Positions 56,713 through 64,000 of a DNA stretch of 64,000 bases are shown here, one piece after another. This stretch comes from Elsinoe arachidis (taxonomy: Eukaryota > Ascomycota > Dothideomycetes > Myriangiales > Elsinoaceae). The stretch is from contig JAAPAX010000007.1 of the NCBI GenBank assembly GCA_013372555.1, positions 2,604,001 to 2,668,000 on the forward strand, given 5' to 3'. Position 1 is the stretch's first letter. Each line of letters begins with the position of its first letter. A program made the position numbers and the translations under genes. The notes beneath the pieces are model-generated. The model had not been told where the DNA came from. It saw only the letters and a list, made by a program, of their open reading frames with translations, and did not search any database.

Positions 56713-57624
56713 ATGACCCTCCACAAGATCGCCATCCTCGGCGCCTCCGGCAACTTCGGCACCCCCACCACCACCGCCCTCGTGAATGCCTCCTTCTCCG
56801 TCACCATCATCACCCGACCCGAGTCCACCACCCCACACCCCTCGTCCATCCCCCTGATCCGCACCCCCTACACCCTCCCGTCCCTCACCTCCGCCTTCCA
56901 CGGCTTCGACGCCATCGTCTCCCTCACCGGCCCCGCAGCCGTATCACTCCAACCCACATTCATCCGCGCAGCCCATGCCGCTGGCGTGAAGCGCTTCATC
57001 CTCAATGATTTTGGCTGGGGTCCTACGAGCAAGGGACTGCCGGAATTTGCATCAATTCAAGCTCAGAGACAGGAAGGATGGGACCTCGCTGCTCGTCTCG
57101 CCGGGGAGGATGAGCGGTTCAGCTGGACGGGCATTAGCACTGGTAATCCAATTGATTGGGCGCTGGGCAAGTTTCCGACGTTGGGATTCGATGTAGCGGG
57201 CAGGAAAGCTGTCATTTACGATGAGGGAGACGAGGAGTGGACGGGCACGACGCTGGAGGGGATAGCGGCGGCAGTGGTCGGGGTTTTGAGGAGGGAGGAG
57301 GAGACTAGGAATCAGTTCGTGAGGGTGATGAGTGTGATGACTTGTCAGAAGGACGTGTTGGGTGCGTTTGAGGAGGTGACGGGGGAGAAGTGGGAGGTGG
57401 GGAAGGGGACGACGAGGGACTTGTTGGAAAAGGGAAGGGCGAAACTGTCCAGTGGGGATAGAGGTTGGGTGCTGGATCTCGTTGTGGCGCAATTGTTGGA
57501 TGAGGGACAGGGGAGGTGCAGAGTGGCAGAGTCGTGGGAGGACAGTGACTCCGGCCTTTTGGGTGTAAAGAAGGAGGACATCAGAGATGTGGTGAGGAAG
57601 GTCCTCGAGAATTGTGAGGCATGA
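56713..57624 (+). CDS. NmrA-like / isoflavone-reductase-type NAD(P)-binding protein
   Basis: Single exon, 303 aa. The N-terminal Rossmann fold shows KIAILGASGNFG (residues 5-16) with the GxxGxxG dinucleotide loop. HAAGVKRFILNDFGWG at about 89-104 is the usual NmrA/PCBER strand. The atypical short-chain dehydrogenase family includes enzymes that reduce phenylpropanoid-like substrates and redox-sensing regulators, so a specific reaction cannot be given. The gene is tail-to-tail with the aminotransferase, with only 60 bp between stops. Confidence 0.85.
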   Translation: MTLHKIAILGASGNFGTPTTTALVNASFSVTIITRPESTTPHPSSIPLIRTPYTLPSLTSAFHGFDAIVSLTGPAAVSLQPTFIRAAHAAGVKRFILNDFGWGPTSKGLPEFASIQAQRQEGWDLAARLAGEDERFSWTGISTGNPIDWALGKFPTLGFDVAGRKAVIYDEGDEEWTGTTLEGIAAAVVGVLRREEETRNQFVRVMSVMTCQKDVLGAFEEVTGEKWEVGKGTTRDLLEKGRAKLSSGDRGWVLDLVVAQLLDEGQGRCRVAESWEDSDSGLLGVKKEDIRDVVRKVLENCEA

Positions 57625-57684
57625 GCGAGCTGTGAGAGTGATCATGCATCGTGTCATTACAAAAAGTACAATCTATCGGAAGGT

Positions 57685-59556
57685 CTAGAGGCACAATCCG
57701 GTCAGCTGTCCGAGATTCTGCAAATCCGCCTGGGACTCGACTGAGGCGGTATCTTCCTTGAGCAAGTCATCAATTTGCTTGACGCTCTTGATCTTGAAGA
57801 AGCCATTGACCCCGTCTGCGACTCTCTTTGTGATTGGCTCAAGCTGTGGCTCGTCACATGCTGCAAAGCAGAGTCTGTAATGTTGCCAGCCCTTTGTGTC
57901 TCTGATCTCAGCAGTAGGTGAGAACATGCTTCCTGGAGCGACAAGGACCAGGTAAGGTTTTGTGGTCCAGAAAACCCAAAGAGCCCGGCTCAACTTCGCG
58001 CCGTCAACCTTGCCAGCCAAGGGATGGTTCTCAAAGTGAACCTTCATCCAGAGAAACATGCCGCCGACCGGCCAGTCGAAAGAGTATAGCTGAGTCTTCT
58101 CAACAACTGCCCAATCGTCGTCATCCGTGTCTTGTAAGGAGGTCGCAGCCAGTGCCTCGGACAACGAATTACGTCGTCCAGTCTTGACGAGCTCCTTATT
58201 CGCGTCCATGATCTTTGCCATGGCATTCATTCTTCGTTCATAATTTCCACGAAGACCTTCGATCCATCGAGTCCAGCCATCTGCCTTCCAACCTTCGTAG
58301 TTTGGCGGGATCTTGTCTCTAGTCTCTTGTGGACCCATGAGCAGCTCGGCGATCATGCTCTGGACGAAGCCCGACGGCTGCTGGGTGCTGGTCTCGGTGA
58401 CTCGGAGGATACGCTCGACCAAAGCAGGCTGTGCTGTAATCCAGCCGAGTCGACATCCTGGTGCGACTGTCTTTGAGAAGGTGTCGAGCCGAATGACTCT
58501 TCCGTCCGGGTCGATGTTGAGTGACGAGGGAACAAGGGAGTCGAGGAAGTCGAAGCCGGATGATTTCCAGTTCGGTGTAGGAGCTTCTTCCGGTTTCTTT
58601 GGTAGGCGTGCAGTCGCTGAAGGGTATTGAAGGTACCAATATGGGTCGTCTTCAACAATGATAATGTCGTACTTTGAGCAGAGCTCGTAGATGGCACGAC
58701 GTCGCTTTAGTGATAAGACACCAGAAGTTGGGTTCTGTCCCATGCTGTTTACTTTTAGCTCATCTCCCTGCAAGTGACATAGCAAGACTTACGTTACAGT
58801 ATACATGAGTTGTGGTATCCGACCTTTGTTGTAATCCCAGTTCTCCAGTACATCACGAAGACCGCCCTTGCCCTCGGTCCGCATACCCTCATCATCAATA
58901 CCCACGGGAACGATGTTGAGACCGCGTGGTCTAGCAGACTGAACGGCATTCATGTATGCAAACTCTTCAACCAGGAGTCCCTGCCGGTCTCTTGCCCAGT
59001 CCTTCTCTTGGCTCCATTCGTTGGTCAAAGTCTGGAGGACCTTGGAGAAGCCATCAGTGTTTCCGCAGGTCAGAATGATTTCCGGACCGCCTCGGTAAGG
59101 GACGTTTGGGTGCAGGTGGTTGCGAGTCAGCTGGCGAAGGAAATAGTAGAGCGGCGGGTAGCCCTGTGCTGTTCCATACTGAAGGGCAGTCTCCAAGTCG
59201 ATCTTCTTGAGCGGATTCTGTTCGGGGGAGGCATGAGGGACCAGCAAGTTGTTCGACTGGGTGAATGGAGGCTTATCGGTGCTGTTACTGGCAGATGCGC
59301 TATCGTTCTCTGGTGGCGGATCGATTGGTTTGTTTGGGGTCGGCTGCCATCTGTTCGGAGGGGCGACCTTGGCCTCGAGGGTGTCGAAAGGGAAATACCA
59401 ACGATTTGGCAAGCCACCAGCAAGTTGACCAATACCGGGAATCTGAAAGTACTTGTAGAATTGCTTGACAGCGCTGGCCTCTCTGGATTTGGCGTTTCTA
59501 GATAAGTGGTGAGAGAGATCCTTGGGAGGATCGCGGTCGTCGACGATGGGATCCAT
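57685..59556 (-). CDS. PLP-dependent aminotransferase class I/II (aromatic / kynurenine type)
   Basis: Two exons: 59556-58793 and 58744-57685, with a 48-bp intron. The product is 607 aa. The class I fold is clear: GTAQGYPPLYYFLRQL, a TCGNTDGFSK segment, MGQNPTSGVLS (about 256-266), IIIVEDDPYWYLQYP (about 283-296) and the PLP Schiff-base site RLDTFSKTVAPGCRLGW with K346. VEDDPYWYLQ and SKTVAPGCRLGW are typical of Aro8/kynurenine-aminotransferase homologues, which transfer amino groups between aromatic amino acids (or aminoadipate) and 2-oxoacids. An extra low-complexity insert (about residues 75-110) and a ~30-residue Asp-rich insert before QLYSFDWPVGGMFLWM make it longer than the yeast enzymes. 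It has no targeting signal and is probably cytosolic. Confidence 0.92.
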
Positions 59557-60213
59557 GGTGTAATGTGAAAGTGATCTGATAGAGTGAAGAAAGATAGATG
59601 ATCTATCCTACCTGCATTGCGATCAAGTGAGGACAAAGATAGCGGCGTCAAGATGATGGGATGATGGACTTGGTAATCCGGAGCTGTACCTTGAGGAGTC
59701 GGAGGGATGCTGCCCCGCGACCGCGACGATGGACGATGCACCATGCACATCCGTACGGCACGCCTTCCTTTCTGGGCGACTGCAGCAGGAGTAGTGTCTG
59801 ACAGGCCAACAGTAACAGGGTGGGATGAGGATAAAAGGTGTGCTACAGGACAAAACAAGGTGTCCGACAGCTTATAGCTTCGCTCAACTCAATCTTGACG
59901 AGCACGCAATTGACTTTCTAACCCTCCAAGCTCTCCAGATCTCTGGCGCGGGGCTTTTTTTTCCCAAGTGAAGCAGATCTGAAGCACTGACAGGCCAAGA
60001 TCAGGAGCTGTTGCTGCGCTGCGGCACATGGCGGATCTTGGTCGGTCGGTTACGCGGCGTCATCATCGGCCTGTTCCTGCATGGATGATTTGTTGTCTTT
60101 TGTTTCTACTCTTTCTTGCGATATCGTGGCAATAATCAGATAATCGCACCTCACTATGATGGCTCGGTGAAGCATTGTATCCTGAGTTCAAGCAAGCGAC
60201 GAATTCGCGCAAC
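59557..60213. other. divergent promoter region (aminotransferase / LCCL protein)
   Basis: 657 bp between two divergent starts. No gene is supported, and open frames here overlap the aminotransferase 5' region. Confidence 0.5.
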
Positions 60214-62154
60214 ATGGACGGCCAACGCTACACCGATGAAGATCACGATGATCCAATCCCGAGCAGACCAAATGAACGATACAGGGATAACCCTCAATCT
60301 GCGGACGAAGAGACTCTATTACCATCGGACAACCTCCGCCAGGTCGGCCTGGTAGATCCAGGCACTCCTGGCCGTCCCAGCTTCTCAAAGAGAGTTCAGA
60401 ACACGATACCACCAACCCTCCTACGATACTGGAACGCCACAGTCACTTGGGTCAAAGGTCCCCAGCCTCCAAGACCATTCAAGATCACACCCATCTTCCC
60501 CACTCTCCAGCATGCGCCTCTCAAGCTGGTCGACCGCTTCGCGCCAAAGCGAGCCCAACGCGCCTGGCTACTCGTCTTTTTCTGGGCCGCATGGCTGCTC
60601 TGCTTCTCCTTGATACAGTGGAAGTCATCCTTTGCCAGTGAGATTGCTGGCTACGGCTCTCCTGCCCGGCTTTCATGCGGAGTCAAATACTGGAGGGATC
60701 GCAATGATTGCAAACTCAACGGAGATGAATGCAGACCTTTTGCAAATGCCTCGCTCGTCTTTCGCTGTCCAGCCAACTGTGCCGGAGCCCAAGTCTTTAC
60801 GCCGCATGCTGTTGGTACACAGGAGGTCGTCTATCAGAATCTAGTCATAGGCGGACCAACAGACATCTCTGAACCAATCGAATCTTCGGCTTACCGGGGC
60901 GACTCATTCATCTGTGGCGCGGCCATCCATGCTGGTTTCATCAACGACAAGGAGGGCGGATGTGGTGTCCTTGAGCTGGTCGGCGAGAGGAACGAGTATC
61001 CGAGTACAAAAGCTCACAGCATCAGCTCCATCGGATTCGACTCGTATTTCCCTCACTCGTTCAAGTTCAAGGCAGGGACTCAACAGCAGTGCAAAGATCT
61101 CAGATGGCCTGTCATGATCGTCTCTGTCCTCTTCACTGTGCTCATATCCTTGTTCACAGATTCGCCCTTGGTCTTTTTCTCTTCCGTCTTCATCATCTTG
61201 TTTGCTACCACAGCATTGGCTACAGATCCACCAAACATGGCCGATTATACTCACTTGCTTTCCAGTGCCGCTGGTCGATTTCTCCCTGGGGCTTTCTGCA
61301 TGGCCGTCATGTATTACTTCGCCGTGAAACGGACCTTGACTGACCTCACGGCTCAAATTGACAAGACGGTCTTGTGGGTCGGGGCCGCTTGGGTCGGTGC
61401 TTTGAACAATTATACGTTCGACCATATACCAATTCAACGCCTCACTCCTCATGATCTACGAGCACAACCCGGGGCGATTCCTGCGCTTATCATCGTCGTT
61501 CTATCAATCTTCGCTATCGCTGTGGGCCAAGCCTGGTGTTTCCGCATCGAGGGGCGCATGCCACGATACCTGCTGTTGTACGGCATCCTAGGAGGATCTC
61601 TATTGCTTATGCTGGCTATTCCTGGAATGGCTATCAGAATACACCACTACATCTTGGCTCTTCTATTCTTGCCTGGTACGTCCTTCCAGACCCGCCCTAG
61701 TCTGGTCTATCAAGGCCTACTCGTCGGTCTCTTTGTGAACGGGGTTGCGAGATGGGGCTTTGCACCTCTGCTAGAGGTACCAGGCGACCTGCTCAGGGAT
61801 GTCAACCTGGACTCTCTTCTGCCAATCATTGTACCACCTTTGGTTGGCGCACTTGGAAACAACATAACATTCACCTTGGGTCCGATACCAAGAGGCTTAG
61901 ACCATGGCAGGAAGTACGATGGCATTTCTGTACTTGTGAATGATGTCGAGAGACTCCGCACATACAGTGATTCTTTCGAGGAAGGTTCGTGGACGAACGG
62001 CACAAAGCAATGGACCTGGAATCGTTACAAAAAAGGCTTGCCAGAGTACTTCCGGTTTGCATATATGATGGGTGGTACGGCCGCGGACTATACGAAGGCT
62101 GGTACATGGTTGGAAAATGGCACTTGGGTGCCGCCCGCGAAAGGTCCCAGCTAG
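60214..62154 (+). CDS. LCCL-domain multi-pass membrane protein
   Basis: Single exon, 646 aa, starting at ATG 60214 (AACATGGAC); there is no upstream in-frame ATG. An acidic/polar cytosolic head of ~110 residues leads to TM1 (about 118-134, LLVFFWAAWLLCFSLIQW). An extracytosolic LCCL domain follows at about 172-285, with FRCPANC, YRGDSFICGAAIHAGF and GGCGVLEL carrying its conserved Cys and Gly residues. Roughly seven further hydrophobic helices come next (from about 299, PVMIVSVLFTVLISLF, to about 530), then a Trp/Asn-rich C-terminus with N-x-S/T sites. LCCL domains may bind lipid or lipopolysaccharide, but this fungal membrane form has no known role. The domain call is strong; function is open. 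Confidence 0.88.
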   Translation: MDGQRYTDEDHDDPIPSRPNERYRDNPQSADEETLLPSDNLRQVGLVDPGTPGRPSFSKRVQNTIPPTLLRYWNATVTWVKGPQPPRPFKITPIFPTLQHAPLKLVDRFAPKRAQRAWLLVFFWAAWLLCFSLIQWKSSFASEIAGYGSPARLSCGVKYWRDRNDCKLNGDECRPFANASLVFRCPANCAGAQVFTPHAVGTQEVVYQNLVIGGPTDISEPIESSAYRGDSFICGAAIHAGFINDKEGGCGVLELVGERNEYPSTKAHSISSIGFDSYFPHSFKFKAGTQQQCKDLRWPVMIVSVLFTVLISLFTDSPLVFFSSVFIILFATTALATDPPNMADYTHLLSSAAGRFLPGAFCMAVMYYFAVKRTLTDLTAQIDKTVLWVGAAWVGALNNYTFDHIPIQRLTPHDLRAQPGAIPALIIVVLSIFAIAVGQAWCFRIEGRMPRYLLLYGILGGSLLLMLAIPGMAIRIHHYILALLFLPGTSFQTRPSLVYQGLLVGLFVNGVARWGFAPLLEVPGDLLRDVNLDSLLPIIVPPLVGALGNNITFTLGPIPRGLDHGRKYDGISVLVNDVERLRTYSDSFEEGSWTNGTKQWTWNRYKKGLPEYFRFAYMMGGTAADYTKAGTWLENGTWVPPAKGPS

Positions 62155-62451
62155 ACAATACATAGAAGTACATGTTCGACACACCCATGTTCATCTCTCT
62201 ACCTCAAATGGCAAATTTTCAGTGATTGATCTACAACGACAGGTTTACATTTCATACGAACAGCCGCGAATAGCTTGAATGGATCGAAATAAAAAGGCTG
62301 TTGGGTAGGAGGGGAGCTTTTCTTGAGAGCACTATATAGACATTTGGACCGAGCAACGACGCAGAGCGAGCCTGTGGGTTGTAGCTGTCTCGAGCGGTCT
62401 GCAAGCTTGCATGTGTATTCGTGTACTGAGACTTTCGTGCCACCCATACGA
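62155..62451. other. convergent intergenic gap
   Basis: 297 bp between two converging genes. It probably holds the two 3' UTRs. Confidence 0.5.
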
Positions 62452-63621
62452 TCAGGAACCAATTGCGTCGATCAGAGGGGACAGTCCCTGCGCAGTGCCT
62501 AGAACATCCTCGAGTTGAAACCTTAACGCCTCCACAACGTTTCTCTGCAGCATGAATGGCTTGAATGTGGAGTAGTCGGTATTAGGATTTTCAAAGACGA
62601 CTGTAGCATTGCCAATGTCAGATCGGGACGAGACCTGCAACAGCTGGGGTAGAAACCTCTGCCACGTCTCGGAGATGAGAAAGTTCTGCAACAGCTTCGC
62701 CGTGTTTGGCATCCTGGCGGTCTTGAAGATGGCAGAGGTCTGGAACCAGCTCATGAATTGACCTTCCGTGGGTGGCACATAGGACCAGTCCGGGCCGAGT
62801 GGGAAAGAGCTGAAGGTCAAAGTCCTACTGGTAGGGCCGGCAGTGCCGTTTATGACCAGACTCGGTGTACCTGTGCCGCGGACCCATTGCACATCTTGCT
62901 GGACCAGTCTATTGACCCAATCCCAACCGTATTGCTCGACGATTAGAGCAAAGTGCCATAGGACAGCGTCATCGTCGTTCGGGTAGGTCAACACGAGCTT
63001 GCCTTTCCATTTCGGGTCCAAGATGTCCAGGTATGACCTCGGGATGTCCTCCGGGGCGACTGAGGCAGTCTTGAAAACGAACGGGCCGAAGGAGGCTAAG
63101 ATAGGATGTTAGAGTTGGGAAGATGTCATACTTCATCAGACTCACCTCCTGCTACCGGGATGAATGCACCTTCGGGATCAGTAAACTGAGGCCAGAGCTT
63201 CTCGAAGTTTGCGGGCTTATAGTTGAGAAGATTGCCACCGGCCTTCCAGATGTCAAAGTCGTGCAGCGTCTGGAGAACTGCAACATCGGCGTAGAATTGA
63301 CCGCCCTGAAGCTGTCGATTGATGCGACCATCATGATACTTGGATAGATCGGTGGAGAAGTTGGCCCTGACTAAGGGAAAGGCAGCCTGGAACGCCTGCC
63401 TGATTGCGTCTGCCTGGCTTTGCTCTATTGCCAGTCAGTGATCTGAAGCACCGACAAGCGTTCAACTGACCATCGCCGCCCCATGCCACTTGCAGTACTC
63501 CTGCTTCCCTCTGAGCTGCGTCGTACAGGCGGTTGAGATTCGGTTGCTTCGACCAGGGTGCAGCAGAGACAAGGTATGCGCCACAGAAGGCTGACAAAGC
63601 CACAGTAGAGGGGATCTTCAT
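62452..63621 (-). CDS. secreted extracellular solute-binding protein (ABC Fe3+-type fold)
   Basis: Three exons: 63621-63471, 63424-63146 and 63095-62452, with introns of 46 and 50 bp. The product is 357 aa. A signal peptide (MKIPSTVALSAFCGAYLVSA) is followed by text typical of bacterial family-1 solute-binding proteins: LYDAAQREAGVLQVAWGGD, SQADAIRQAFQAAFP, GQFYADVAVLQTLHDFD and DPKWKGKLVLTYPNDDDAVL. Bacterial relatives bind ferric ion, thiamine or small acids for ABC importers. Fungi lack such importers, so these proteins must act differently outside the cell. Intron presence shows it is a settled fungal gene, not bacterial contamination. Intron 1 uses a weaker donor (GTCAGT). The ligand is unknown. 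Confidence 0.87.
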
Positions 63622-64000
63622 ATTGAATCCTCACGCCAGAGTGAATGGATGGTGATGGGGGAGGATACGGAAGAGAGTACCGGATTTATACTACCTGCTG
63701 TGTAATACCACTTGCAATCACAAAGCAGACACGGACACGTTCCGCATGCTGCTCAAAAGATATGACGAACAGCATGACTTTCCAAGAACATGCCCTAGAT
63801 TGGATCGTTCCCCTATAGCATGTCCCTCACATTCGTAATTGTGGTTTGAGTGCAAGAACGATGCTCGCCGAGGCGGAGGTTCGGTCTCTAGGCAATGCTT
63901 AGGTAATTACACGGCATTACGTTGTGCATCTTGGCGGAGTATGCAACCAGAAAGGGGTGGCTCATATAAACCATGACTACTGAGCGTCGGACACGGAAGT
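63622..64000. other. upstream region of the solute-binding protein gene
   Basis: 379 bp to the window edge. It probably holds the promoter; no gene is visible. Confidence 0.5.

Noticed and set aside
57052..57657. 201-codon minus-strand open frame opposite the NmrA-like gene
   Set aside because: It has no family features and overlaps a well-supported coding exon.
60175..60213. Upstream extension of the LCCL protein
   Set aside because: It would need a TTG start; the first in-frame ATG is at 60214 with a good context.

Overview
The window is nuclear DNA of a filamentous ascomycete (Pezizomycotina). The order and species cannot be fixed from the sequence, although the gene style and TE decay would suit a Dothideomycete. 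Evidence: protein genes are cut by short GT-AG introns (about 45-65 bp), start codons sit in fungal CAMNATG contexts, genes are spaced 0.3-1.4 kb apart on both strands, and the transposons show the decay expected from RIP (repeat-induced point mutation, CpA to TpA). I resolved 22 protein genes, two nested LTR retrotransposons and one degraded DNA-transposon block. No rRNA, CRISPR array or convincing intact tRNA was seen.

Layout. 1-16 kb: a 5'-truncated, GPI-anchored, AA12-like sugar dehydrogenase; a secreted multicopper oxidase (-); an aquaporin (+); a GH31 alpha-1,4-glucan lyase (-); divergent from it, an aldos-2-ulose/anhydrofructose dehydratase (+); and an orphan membrane protein (+). 17-28 kb: a small secreted protein, mitochondrial ribosomal protein uL1m, a peroxisomal-type NADH pyrophosphatase, a GNAT acetyltransferase, two four-TM membrane proteins and a BCS1-like AAA ATPase. 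28.6-41.7 kb: a Ty1/copia element with a Ty3/gypsy element nested in it, each bounded by matched LTRs and a perfect 5-bp target-site duplication. 41.7-44.4 kb: a small gene island with one gene, which encodes three tandem copies of a four-TM module. 44.4-50.3 kb: a second AT-rich block holding a dead Tc1/mariner-type transposase. 51-64 kb: a DUF1996 secreted protein, a sugar-porter MFS transporter, an NmrA-like oxidoreductase, an aromatic-type aminotransferase, an LCCL-domain membrane protein and a secreted bacterial-type solute-binding protein.

How genes work together. The clearest functional unit is the divergent pair at 6.35-13.39 kb. Glucan lyase splits starch or glycogen to 1,5-anhydro-D-fructose, and the dehydratase family next door converts that sugar (or glucosone) to ascopyrone- or microthecin-type pyrones. 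Together they would form the core of the anhydrofructose pathway behind one shared 1.1-kb promoter region. The sugar dehydrogenase and multicopper oxidase a few kb away are also redox/carbohydrate enzymes, but a functional link is only inference. The remaining genes look like ordinary, unlinked housekeeping or accessory genes.

Limits: introns were placed by eye from splice motifs, reading-frame continuity and family knowledge. No alignments or searches were run.
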